Numbered from the stretch's first letter, positions 1 to 6,753 are shown. The stretch is 10,523 nucleotides of DNA from Gammaproteobacteria bacterium (GCA_024511395.1 JANELJ010000041.1:1-10523); one strand, 5' to 3'. Notes: a model not told the origin generated them from the sequence alone. A program made the numbers and translations.

Positions 1-132
1 GCCGGAAGAATACGAATGGGATTGATAAGGTATTTTTCGCAGGTTAGGGTCAGGGACTGGTGGGATGGTAAGTCCCCAAAATTCCAGCCGCCGGATACGG
101 ATATTTTAAGGCGATTTGAAGCTTTGTTATAA
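1..132 (+). CDS. C-terminal fragment of an unrecognised protein
   Basis: Frame 1 is open from the window edge to a TAA at 130-132 and gives 43 residues, including DWWDGKSPKFQPPDTD and ending in ILRRFEALL. The composition looks like a real protein end: paired tryptophans, a proline-rich turn, then an amphipathic terminal helix. I do not recognise the family. Its position just before hldE makes an LPS-related protein such as a glycosyltransferase or sugar kinase a reasonable guess, but only from context. All seven arginine codons are AGA, AGG or CGA and two isoleucines are ATA. The genes downstream mostly use CGT and CGC, so codon use differs and recent transfer is possible, though the fragment is short. 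Confidence 0.55.
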   Translation, partial: AGRIRMGLIRYFSQVRVRDWWDGKSPKFQPPDTDILRRFEALL

Positions 133-180
133 AAACAATTTCAAAACAGCTGGTTATAAACAAATTGTTAAAGAACGTAT

Positions 181-226
181 GAGCGAAACAGGACTCTCAA
201 GGGTGAGCTGTCGCTCTAAACTTTAG
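181..226 (+). promoter_or_regulatory. Imperfect stem-loop in the hldE leader
   Basis: GAGCGA (181-186), CAG (189-191) and CTC (196-198) pair in order with the uninterrupted 3' side GAG-CTG-TCGCTC (205-216). This gives 12 base pairs with two one-sided bulges and a six-base loop. A smaller inverted repeat, CTAAA/TTTAG (216-226), follows directly. No T-tract follows, so it is not a classical intrinsic terminator. It may be an mRNA leader structure, or the end structure of the upstream transcript. The rest of 133-256 is A/T-rich and shows no promoter I trust. Confidence 0.35.
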
Positions 227-256
227 TTAAAGAAAACAATAAAGAAAATAAAATCA

Positions 257-1711
257 ATGCAAATACCTATACCTGATTTCTCTCCGGCCAGAATCCTTGT
301 GGTCGGAGATTTAATGCTGGATCGTTACTGGCATGGCCCGACCTCCCGCATTTCACCCGAAGCCCCGGTACCTGTGGTTAAAATTGAGGAGTCGGAAGAG
401 CGTCCAGGCGGTGCCGGTAATGTGGCACTTAATATTGCGGCTCTAAATGGTCATCTTGCACTGGTGGGCCTTACCGGTCAGGATGAGCCGGCGCGGATTC
501 TTAAACAACGGCTGTCCGGTCAGGGGGTAAACTGCCGTTTTGTGGAGCTGGAAAACTGTACCACTATTACCAAGTTACGCATTCTCAGCCGCCACCAGCA
601 GTTGATCAGGCTGGACTTTGAAGATGGATTTCATCCACAAAGTTGTCAGTCTCTATTACAGGCTTATCAACACCAGTTAGCCGATTATGATGTGGTGGTT
701 TTTTCTGATTACCAGAAGGGTACTCTGCGGGAACTGCCGGCGTTAATTGACCTAGCCAGAGCACAGGACAAGCAGATTATTATTGACCCTAAAGGCAGTG
801 ATTTTTCTATTTACAGGGGGGCGACCTTATTGACGCCCAATTTATCTGAATTTGAAGCCATAGTGGGGCATTGTGACAGTGATGAACAGTTGGTAGAAAA
901 AGCGGAACAACTGCGTCAGGAGCTGCAGCTTGAAGCCCTGTTAATTACCCGTAGTGAGAAGGGTATGACTTTGATACAGTCGGGTTGTGAACCGGTACAT
1001 CTGCCTACCCGTGCCAGAGATGTGTTTGATGTAACCGGTGCCGGTGATACGGTCATTGCCACTTTGGCGGCTTCGGTAGCAGCCGGCCTTTCTCTGGTTG
1101 ATGCCACCAGACTCGCCAATCTGGCGGCCAGCGTAGTCGTGGGTAAGGTGGGTACGGCCACCGTCACTGTGCATGAATTACGTACCGCCATGCGTCAGCT
1201 CAGTGATGTAGAGCAGGGAATAGTGACAGAACAACGCCTGGTAGAACTGGTGCGGGATGCTAAAAATCACGGTGAAAAGGTGATTATGACCAATGGCTGT
1301 TTTGATATTCTGCATGCCGGCCATGTCACTTACCTAGAACAGGCCAAAAAACTGGGTGACCGGCTGGTGGTGGCCGTCAATGATGACGATTCAGTGAAAC
1401 GCATTAAAGGGCCGGAACGTCCGGTTAACACTATGCAGCGGCGTATGCAGGTGCTGGCCGGTCTGAGCTACGTGGACTGGGTGGTACCGTTTTACGAAGA
1501 TACCCCCACCCGTCTGATTTGCGAGGTATCGCCCTCAGTACTGATTAAGGGTGGGGATAATAATCCCGATGATATCCCAGGCGGAGAGTGTGTACGGGAG
1601 CAGGGCGGTGAAGTTCTGGTTATGGAATATGTGGATAATTGTTCCACCACCGGTCTGATACGTTCAATTCGTGCGGCAGATGATTCGGTTGAAAATAAAG
1701 ATGCTGAATAA
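257..1711 (+). CDS. hldE: Bifunctional heptose kinase / heptose-1-phosphate adenylyltransferase HldE
   Basis: HldE carries out two cytoplasmic steps of ADP-heptose synthesis for the LPS inner core. It phosphorylates D-glycero-beta-D-manno-heptose 7-phosphate at C1, then (after GmhB removes the 7-phosphate) adenylylates the 1-phosphate. The 484 residues match the full fused form. The PfkB/ribokinase-type kinase covers about residues 1-320, with VVGDLMLDRYW near 15-25, GGAGN at 51-55 and the anion-hole motif DVTGAGD at 258-264, where D264 is the expected catalytic base. The nucleotidyltransferase domain starts near 342 with TNGCFDILHAGH (345-356), which carries the HxGH-type signature, and ends with CSTTGLI (462-468). 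The start agrees with the family N-terminus. The ribosome binding site is weak: only an A-rich AAAGA about 11 bases upstream. A palindromic element follows the stop. Confidence 0.97.
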   Translation: MQIPIPDFSPARILVVGDLMLDRYWHGPTSRISPEAPVPVVKIEESEERPGGAGNVALNIAALNGHLALVGLTGQDEPARILKQRLSGQGVNCRFVELENCTTITKLRILSRHQQLIRLDFEDGFHPQSCQSLLQAYQHQLADYDVVVFSDYQKGTLRELPALIDLARAQDKQIIIDPKGSDFSIYRGATLLTPNLSEFEAIVGHCDSDEQLVEKAEQLRQELQLEALLITRSEKGMTLIQSGCEPVHLPTRARDVFDVTGAGDTVIATLAASVAAGLSLVDATRLANLAASVVVGKVGTATVTVHELRTAMRQLSDVEQGIVTEQRLVELVRDAKNHGEKVIMTNGCFDILHAGHVTYLEQAKKLGDRLVVAVNDDDSVKRIKGPERPVNTMQRRMQVLAGLSYVDWVVPFYEDTPTRLICEVSPSVLIKGGDNNPDDIPGGECVREQGGEVLVMEYVDNCSTTGLIRSIRAADDSVENKDAE

Positions 1712-1733
1712 GTGTAGTGCAGATATTACTGTA

Positions 1734-1841
1734 TCCGGGCATAGAGCCTGTATTTACGGGGACGCTCAGGCACATCCATGTGTTGCTTTATCTCGGCATC
1801 CTGCCTCCATAAACCCCGTAAATACAGGCTCCATGCCCGGA
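1734..1841. repeat. Three-armed palindromic element (MITE/REP-like)
   Basis: A 28-base left arm (1734-1761) matches the reverse complement of 1814-1841 with one mismatch (A1743). The 52-base interior holds two perfect small hairpins: CACAT-CC-ATGTG (1771-1782) and GGCA-TCC-TGCC (1795-1805). The whole can fold as a cruciform with one long stem and two short arms. It fills most of the gap between hldE and the next gene. It has no coding content, and a 70-codon frame overlapping it is spurious. Such compact nested palindromes are typical of non-autonomous repeats spread through gammaproteobacterial genomes, but one copy cannot show mobility. As RNA it would also make a strong barrier after hldE, although no T-tract touches the stem. 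Confidence 0.8.
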
Positions 1842-1899
1842 CACTCTTACATTATTCAGTTTTTAGTGAGTAGTTTATGTTAACAGGCAAAGTTTTTAG

Positions 1900-3090
1900 A
1901 TGAGTCATCAGTCTGTTGATATTGCCATTATTGGTGGTGGAATAGCGGGTCTGTGGACGCTTGCACGTTTAGTAAGAGAAGGTTATCAGGTTGTTTTACT
2001 GGAGGCCGACAGTCTGGGCAGTGTGCAGACCGGGGCTTCTCAGGGTATCATTCACGGCGGTACCAAATACGCACTGACCGGTAAACTGACCCATTCAGTG
2101 CAATCCATAGGCCAGATGCCGCAGCGCTGGAAAGTCTGTCTGCAGGGACAGGGTGAAGTGGATCTGAGTCAGGCGGCTAAACTCTCGGATCATCAATACC
2201 TGTGGTCTAATAAAAGCTTGGCTTCCCGGCTGACCGGATTTTTTGCCAGCAAGGTTATGAGTAGCCGTATGCAGCATCTAAAGCCGGCCGATTATATGCC
2301 GCCTTTTAACAGGCAAGATTTTCAGGGTGAAGTCTATCAGCTGGATGAGCCGGTACTGGGTATTAAAACCGTGCTGGAAGCCATTAGAACACAGTATGCA
2401 GACAGGATTTTGCAACTCAGGGTTAAAACAATCCGTAAAAATACAGGTGGTAAATACTGTATTGAAGATGATAAAGGTCGAGCTGAACTCTGTACCGGGA
2501 CATTAATTCTGACAGCCGGTGCAGGTAATGAAGCCTTATTAAATACACTAGGAATGGATAAGCCCAAAATGCAGCGGCGTCCCCTGTTAATGCCTATGCT
2601 TAAGGCATCAGAATCGGTTTTACCACGATTATACGCCCATTGTCTGGGTGCCAGTGCCCTGCCTAAAATGACCATTACGTCCCATGCTCTGGGAAATGGA
2701 CAAATGGTCTGGTATCTGGGCGGGGAAATAGCTGAGCAGGGGGGGGGGCGATCAGATAAAGAACAGATCAAGGCAGCTAAAAAAGAGCTGCACAAACTAA
2801 TGCCTTGGATGGATTTTTCTGCCTGTGAATGGTCAGTACTGGCCATTGACCGGGCCGAACCTCAAATGTCTGACGGCAGCCGCCCGGCCGAACCCGCAGT
2901 ATTCACTCAGGATAATATTATAACGGCCTGGCCGGTGAAGCTGGCCATGGCGCCGTTAATGGTGGATAAAATTATAGAACAGCTGAAGCAACAGGCTATT
3001 CCTGCTAATAGTCAGCAACTAAATATTAAGGGTGAGCTGGCCAGAACCTCAGAGCTGCCCTGGGAAAAAACAGAGAAATGGTTAACATAG
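1900..3090 (+). CDS. FAD-dependent oxidoreductase (GlpA/DAO superfamily)
   Basis: The 396-residue protein is a flavoprotein oxidoreductase of the D-amino-acid oxidase / glycerol-3-phosphate dehydrogenase superfamily. The N-terminus is a Rossmann fold with IIGGGIAGLW (GxGxxG glycines at 12, 14 and 17) and the acidic end of the second strand, VVLLEAD (E35), which binds the ribose of FAD. TGASQGIIHGG (near 44-54) resembles the segment by which GlpA-type proteins hold the flavin. LILTAGAGNEALL is the second dinucleotide-side strand. There is no signal peptide or membrane segment, so it should be cytoplasmic or peripheral. The substrate is unknown. It lies between hldE and an aldo/keto reductase in an LPS locus. 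A run of ten G (2739-2748) encodes Gly281-283, and gain or loss of one G would truncate the protein. The ribosome binding site is weak (AGG at 1885-1887). Confidence 0.88.
   Translation: MSHQSVDIAIIGGGIAGLWTLARLVREGYQVVLLEADSLGSVQTGASQGIIHGGTKYALTGKLTHSVQSIGQMPQRWKVCLQGQGEVDLSQAAKLSDHQYLWSNKSLASRLTGFFASKVMSSRMQHLKPADYMPPFNRQDFQGEVYQLDEPVLGIKTVLEAIRTQYADRILQLRVKTIRKNTGGKYCIEDDKGRAELCTGTLILTAGAGNEALLNTLGMDKPKMQRRPLLMPMLKASESVLPRLYAHCLGASALPKMTITSHALGNGQMVWYLGGEIAEQGGGRSDKEQIKAAKKELHKLMPWMDFSACEWSVLAIDRAEPQMSDGSRPAEPAVFTQDNIITAWPVKLAMAPLMVDKIIEQLKQQAIPANSQQLNIKGELARTSELPWEKTEKWLT
2739..2748 (+). repeat. Homopolymer tract of ten G inside a coding region
   Basis: Ten consecutive G span the last base of Gln280 and the three GGG codons of Gly281-283 in the FAD oxidoreductase. 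With 11 G the frame meets TAA four codons after the tract region (GCG ATC AGA TAA). With 9 G it meets TAA after about 18 further codons. Only the present length (modulo 3) gives the full-length enzyme. Such tracts are known slippage sites and are also a frequent place for sequencing error. Confidence 0.9.
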
Positions 3091-3108
3091 CCAGAATATA
3101 ATTTCGTT

Positions 3109-3141
3109 CCTTCTCTCTCTGGGAGAAGGTTAGGATGAGGG
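3109..3141 (+). repeat. Short REP-like hairpin repeat, copy 1
   Basis: A 33-base unit opens with CCTTCTC (3109-3115) pairing with GAGAAGG (3123-3129) and ends in the tail GATGAGGG. It matches copy 2 (5871-5903) at 25 of 33 positions with no gaps. This CTCTCCC...GGGAGAG...GTGAGGG pattern is a familiar dispersed repeat in proteobacterial genomes. The GAGGG of its tail (3137-3141) is the best Shine-Dalgarno-like sequence before the aldo/keto reductase start at 3154, at a long spacing of 12 bases. Confidence 0.8.
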
Positions 3142-3153
3142 TAAATCTAGAAG

Positions 3154-3933
3154 ATGCAATTAAAAGAACTGGGACAAACCGGCATACCGGTCAGCCCGCT
3201 GGGATTGGGAACGGTAAAATTCGGCCGGGATCAGCAGGTAAAATACCCTTGGGCGTTTAAAATTCCTGATGATAAGTCTGTTGTTGAATTATTAGCCCTG
3301 GCAAGGGATATGGGTATTAACCTGCTGGATACCGCACCGGCCTATGGTAATAGTGAAGAACGTCTGGGGCAGTTACTGACCCGGCGTCAGGACTGGGTAA
3401 TTGTCTCCAAGGTTGGGGAATCTTTTATTAACGGCCAGTCCCACTTTGACTTTTCTGCCAGAGCTACCCGAACTACCATAGAAAACAGTTTGAGAAAACT
3501 TAATACCGATTATCTGGATGTGGTGCTGGTGCATTCTGACGGTAATGATCAGCAGATCATTGAACAGGATGCCGTTACCACCCTGATGCAGTTAAAACAG
3601 GAAGGTTTAATTCGTGCCGTGGGTCTGTCTACCAAAACCACAGAAGGCGGCTTATGGACAGTAGAAAATACCGATGTGGTTATGGCTACCCGTAATACCA
3701 GTGATCATACCGATGATCCGGTACTGGACAGGGCGCTGGAACTCAATAAGGGTGTGGTGATAAAAAAGGGACTGCAAAGTGGCCATGCAGACAGCAAGGC
3801 TGGTGGTGCTGGAATTGATGAAGCCATCCGCTATGTTTTTTCGCATCCGGCAGTCAGTTGTCTGATAGCCGGTACGATTAATCCCGAGCACTTAAAACAA
3901 AATGCCCAGTTAGTCGCTCAACTGACAGACTAA
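3154..3933 (+). CDS. Aldo/keto reductase
   Basis: This is an NAD(P)H-dependent oxidoreductase with an expected TIM-barrel fold, 259 residues, a little shorter than most family members. The family tetrad is visible: D59 and Y64 in NLLDTAPAYGNSEERLG, K86 in IVSKVGE and H127 in VVLVHSDG. The N-terminus LGQTGIPVSPLGLGT is the usual first strand, and LIAGTINPEHLKQN near the C-terminus matches the cofactor-phosphate region of the family. The substrate is an unknown carbonyl compound. The gene follows the FAD oxidoreductase by 63 bases, a gap mostly filled by a hairpin repeat, and ends 2 bases before waaA, so it is very likely cotranscribed with waaA. The ATG fits the family N-terminus. Its ribosome binding site is poor unless the repeat tail supplies one. 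Confidence 0.93.
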   Translation: MQLKELGQTGIPVSPLGLGTVKFGRDQQVKYPWAFKIPDDKSVVELLALARDMGINLLDTAPAYGNSEERLGQLLTRRQDWVIVSKVGESFINGQSHFDFSARATRTTIENSLRKLNTDYLDVVLVHSDGNDQQIIEQDAVTTLMQLKQEGLIRAVGLSTKTTEGGLWTVENTDVVMATRNTSDHTDDPVLDRALELNKGVVIKKGLQSGHADSKAGGAGIDEAIRYVFSHPAVSCLIAGTINPEHLKQNAQLVAQLTD

Positions 3934-3935
3934 TT

Positions 3936-5270
3936 ATGCAACGCTTTTTATACACCAGCCTGTACTACCTTCTGACACCCTTATTATTTTTACGCCTGTT
4001 ACTCAAACACCGAAAAAGCGCAGACTATAAAACCCTGCGTCAGCCCCTGCGTCTGGCTGAACGCCTGGGTATTTTTACCTCGCCGGAATTTGCTCCGGTC
4101 AGACAGCCCGTCTGGATCCATACTGTTTCGATCGGTGAGTTTCTGGCCACCCGGCCTTTGATTAATAAACTCCTGGAAGACTATCCTGATTATCCCCTGG
4201 TGATCACCTGTAGCACCACCACCGGCTCGACCCAGATTATAAAGACCTTTGCACAGGAAATAGTAAAGCAACGTATCTTTCACTGTTACCTGCCTTATGA
4301 CTTGCCCGGTTCTGTGTGCCGTTTTCTAAACAGGATAAACCCGTCCATGGGGCTGATAATGGAAACAGAAATCTGGCCCAATTTATTGATGGAATGTGAG
4401 CGTCGAAAATTGTCCGTATGGTTGTTAAATGCCCGTATGTCTGCCCGTTCAGCTAAAGGCTATACCCGTTTCGGCTGGTTAACTAAAAATACCCTGCAGA
4501 AATTTACCGGTATTGCAGCTCAGGATATACTGGATTCCGGACGGCTGAAAGAGCTGGGCGCTGATGAAAATACCCTGCATATTACCGGCAGTATCAAGTT
4601 TGATATTAAAGTCCAGCCTGAAGATATTGCTGCCGGACAGGCTTTACACCGGCAATTGCACTGGCAAACTAAAATGGTTTTGATGGCAGCCAGTACCCAT
4701 AAGGGAGAAGATGAACAGATCCTGGCAGTTTTTCAGAATCTCAGAGTAAAGCACCCTGAACTGGTACTGCTTATGGTACCCCGGCACCCGGAACGCTTTC
4801 AGTCTGTTTATCAGATGCTGAAAGAAAATCCCTGGGGACTGAAAGTTACTAAACGTACAGAAATAGCAAGTGCCTCTGTTAAAGAGCAAATGATAAGCCT
4901 GGATATTTTGCTGGGAGACAGTATGGGTGAAATGATGCGCTATTTTGCATGTTCAGATCTAGTGTTTATGGGCGGTACCCTAGTGCCGGTGGGCGGACAT
5001 AATATTCTGGAACCGGCTGCTCTGGAGTTACCTATTGTGTACGGCCCGCATATTTTTAATTTTTATGCCATTAATGAACTGTTTTTACAATACCAGGCCG
5101 CAAGGCAGGTGCAGGATACTACAGAACTGGAACAGGTACTTGATAGCCTGTTAAGTGATAAAGATCAACGCAACAGCATGGCAAAAAAAGCCCATCAGCT
5201 TATTGAGCAGAATGCCGGAGCACTGGATAAAATTATGGCTTTAATTAAGCCGTATTTCGACAACGAGTGA
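3936..5270 (+). CDS. waaA: Kdo transferase WaaA (lipid A 3-deoxy-D-manno-octulosonic acid transferase)
   Basis: WaaA is a GT30 glycosyltransferase that moves Kdo from CMP-Kdo to the lipid A precursor at the inner face of the cytoplasmic membrane, the first step of inner-core assembly. The 444 residues are close to family length. An N-terminal hydrophobic anchor (about 5-24) is followed by WIHTVSIGE (60-68), where E68 aligns with the catalytic glutamate E60 of E. coli WaaA. IMETEIWPNL (141-150), NARMSARSAKGY (165-176), VPRHPERF (281-288), GDSMGEM (327-333) and GGHNILEPAALELP (353-366) are all family signatures. The start lies 2 bases after the aldo/keto reductase stop with no clear Shine-Dalgarno site, so translational coupling is likely. 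It converges on the hemerythrin-type gene, with 11 bases between the stops. Whether it adds one or two Kdo residues cannot be read from sequence. Confidence 0.97.
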   Translation: MQRFLYTSLYYLLTPLLFLRLLLKHRKSADYKTLRQPLRLAERLGIFTSPEFAPVRQPVWIHTVSIGEFLATRPLINKLLEDYPDYPLVITCSTTTGSTQIIKTFAQEIVKQRIFHCYLPYDLPGSVCRFLNRINPSMGLIMETEIWPNLLMECERRKLSVWLLNARMSARSAKGYTRFGWLTKNTLQKFTGIAAQDILDSGRLKELGADENTLHITGSIKFDIKVQPEDIAAGQALHRQLHWQTKMVLMAASTHKGEDEQILAVFQNLRVKHPELVLLMVPRHPERFQSVYQMLKENPWGLKVTKRTEIASASVKEQMISLDILLGDSMGEMMRYFACSDLVFMGGTLVPVGGHNILEPAALELPIVYGPHIFNFYAINELFLQYQAARQVQDTTELEQVLDSLLSDKDQRNSMAKKAHQLIEQNAGALDKIMALIKPYFDNE

Positions 5271-5281
5271 ATACGATTTAT

Positions 5282-5869
5282 TTATAACTTAATCCCTCGC
5301 CTTTTAGCAATTTCTCGTCCCATTTTCTTAAACAAATCCTCACTGATATGCTGTTCAGCATAGGGAAAAATCTGCTCATTCTCAATCTGCGCATGTTCGC
5401 TCATGCTTTGGGCAAACTGCTCTGCCATCTGTTCCAGAGTATTAAAATCTTCAGTGCGTTCTGCCAGTATCTTATCCAGTTCCTCCCACAGCAGGTCGGA
5501 TTACACATGCTCTTTAATCATGGTGTTTATCAGAGTAATCAACTCCATGGACAGGGCCTGAGAACATTTAGGACACAGGGCAATAACAGCAGGAAACAGG
5601 TGTTCTTCCTCATCATTATGATGTTCCGGCCCGGCAACATTAAAATAATGGCGAATTTGATCGGCAGACGTTTCCAGTTGCGGTGTCTAGCCGTCTTTAT
5701 GCAGTGCCTGGCTAAGTTTATAAAGGGAAGAAGAAAAATGAATGATTTTGTCGTGACAACTGCGCAATAAGGATAGCGGCTGCTCAAAAGTCGGGCTGTC
5801 ATTAGTATTTTTGCCTTTATTACTCAGTTGATTAATTTGCGGCATAATTCCGGTTTCCGCATAATCCAT
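5282..5869 (-). pseudogene. Hemerythrin/HHE-domain gene with two in-frame stops
   Basis: Read on the - strand from ATG at 5869 to TAA at 5282, one frame gives a 195-codon hemerythrin-like protein interrupted only by TAG at codon 61 (5687-5689) and TAA at codon 123 (5501-5503). There is no frameshift. Iron-ligand-type motifs persist in all three pieces: CHDKI (H39), then RHYFNVAGPEHHNDEEEHLFP (H74, H83/H84, E87/E88) and IKEHV (H121), then SEHAQIENEQIFP (H159, E163). Family members bind a di-iron centre and act in oxygen, nitric oxide or iron sensing or storage; which applies here is unknown. Both stops could come from glutamine codons (CAG to TAG, CAA to TAA) by single C-to-T changes. The gene follows the PIMT-like gene at 39 bases, with a hairpin repeat in the gap. 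A recent pseudogene is most likely; sequencing error or readthrough remain possible. Confidence 0.85.
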
Positions 5870-5870
5870 T

Positions 5871-5903
5871 CCCTCTCCCTTTGGGAGAGGGCCAAGGTGA
5901 GGG
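5871..5903 (+). repeat. Short REP-like hairpin repeat, copy 2
   Basis: CCCTCTCCC (5871-5879) pairs perfectly with GGGAGAGGG (5883-5891) around a TTT loop, followed by the tail CCAAGGTGAGGG. It is the same 33-base unit as at 3109-3141. Two of the differences keep the stem paired (T-A becomes C-G; a G-T wobble becomes G-C). It fills the gap between the PIMT-like stop and the hemerythrin-type start, one base before that ATG. Relative to the - strand genes it is reversed, so GGGAGAGGG lies directly upstream of the hemerythrin start codon. Confidence 0.85.
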
Positions 5904-5908
5904 TCAAA

Positions 5909-6571
5909 CTAAAAAACAAACCTGGACTTTTTATTCACATGTTCCAGCGGTTGCAGGTCAGTTTCAAACAAATACTGCTCAGAAAACTGCTTTTCGGATA
6001 CCCGGGTGATCAAAGTCGCTTCCATAACCGGAGACTCTCCAGTGACAGCGAACAGACGGCCTCCAATTTTCAGGCTCTGCTTAAAGCTTTCCGGCAATTC
6101 GGGTACTGAACCGGTTATTACTATGACATCATAGGGCCCGCCGCCGCTATAACCATTAGCCGTATCGGCAACCACAAACCTGACATTCTTAATGCCTTCG
6201 GCTTCAACACGCTTTCTGGCCAGTTCACTTAAGTCTTCATACAGCTCGACAGTGATAACCGTATCGGCAAGATGAGCCAGCAGAGCGGTCAGGTAGCCGC
6301 TGCCGGTACCGATTTCCAGTACTTTATCGGTTTCTTTAACCTGCACGGCCTGCAGGATTTTGGCTTCTATTTTTGGCGCCAGCATAAGCTGACCATGGCC
6401 AATGGGTAATTCCACATCAGAAAAGGCGGCCTCTTTTAGCTCATCGGCCACAAAATTTTCTCTTGGAATTGTTTCCAGTGCCTCCAGGGCAACGGGATCA
6501 ATAACATTCCATGGCCTGATCTGCTGTTCAATCATATTGTGGCGAGCGGTTTCAAAGTTTATTTCCATCAT
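5909..6571 (-). CDS. Protein-L-isoaspartate O-methyltransferase-like protein (PIMT family)
   Basis: This 220-residue Rossmann-fold methyltransferase resembles Pcm. IEQQIRPWNV near the N-terminus and the SAM motif VLEIGTGSGYLTALLA (84-99) place it in the PIMT family, and GGPYDVIVITGSVPELP resembles motif II. In classical Pcm the active-site loop reads GQTISQP; here it is GQLMLAP (60-66), with leucine in place of the serine. So the substrate may not be isoaspartyl peptide, and I give no gene symbol. The start is ATG at 6571: a second ATG follows immediately, AAGG lies 9 bases upstream, and 43 further in-frame codons upstream look unlike protein. A TTGGAT / TATAAT promoter sits about 50 bases upstream. 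The broken hemerythrin gene follows, probably in the same transcript. Confidence 0.88.
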   Translation of the reverse strand: MMEINFETARHNMIEQQIRPWNVIDPVALEALETIPRENFVADELKEAAFSDVELPIGHGQLMLAPKIEAKILQAVQVKETDKVLEIGTGSGYLTALLAHLADTVITVELYEDLSELARKRVEAEGIKNVRFVVADTANGYSGGGPYDVIVITGSVPELPESFKQSLKIGGRLFAVTGESPVMEATLITRVSEKQFSEQYLFETDLQPLEHVNKKSRFVF

Positions 6572-6622
6572 GCTGTATTGCCTTTTTTGATGTTGGGCTG
6601 AAATGGTTAATATTAACTTAGG

Positions 6623-6652
6623 ATTATAGAGCAAATGGCGGTTTAAATCCAA
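6623..6652 (-). promoter_or_regulatory. Probable sigma-70 promoter for the PIMT-like gene
   Basis: On the - strand TTGGAT (6652-6647) is followed after 18 bases by a perfect TATAAT (6628-6623). The start codon at 6571 lies about 50 bases beyond, leaving room for a short leader with the AAGG ribosome binding site. Confidence 0.5.
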
Positions 6653-6662
6653 AATTGTAAAG

Positions 6663-6687
6663 TGCAATAAGCAGATGCATATTGCAT
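6663..6687. promoter_or_regulatory. Overlapping inverted repeats, candidate operator in the divergent region
   Basis: TGCAAT (6663-6668) is the reverse complement of ATTGCA (6681-6686), and ATGCA-TAT-TGCAT (6675-6687) forms a second perfect palindrome overlapping it. The site lies just upstream of the promoter for the PIMT-like gene and between divergent genes, where a dimeric regulator could bind. No regulator is identified. Confidence 0.3.
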
Positions 6688-6753
6688 AGTTATAAAACAC
6701 TTAAATGGTCATAATATATTGATATTAAATGGGTTTATAAAGTGGCATTAGTT

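Noticed and set aside
1671..1883. 70-codon + strand frame after hldE
   Set aside because: It overlaps the hldE end and runs through the palindromic element; such repeats give chance frames.
5348..5770. 140-codon + strand frame after waaA
   Set aside because: It is the shadow of the hemerythrin-type gene on the - strand, whose frame gives clear ligand motifs. The + strand product is rich in Phe, Leu and Gln with no recognisable pattern.
5539..5802. 87-codon - strand frame in the hemerythrin region
   Set aside because: It is out of frame with the hemerythrin reading and shows no domain pattern.
5282..5869. Stop-codon reassignment in this organism
   Set aside because: The other genes end cleanly at TAA, TAG or TGA at expected family lengths, so the two internal stops are local.
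6572..6700. 43-codon N-terminal extension of the PIMT-like gene
   Set aside because: The extension is unlike the family and covers the promoter; the ATG at 6571 has a ribosome binding site and gives the usual family start.
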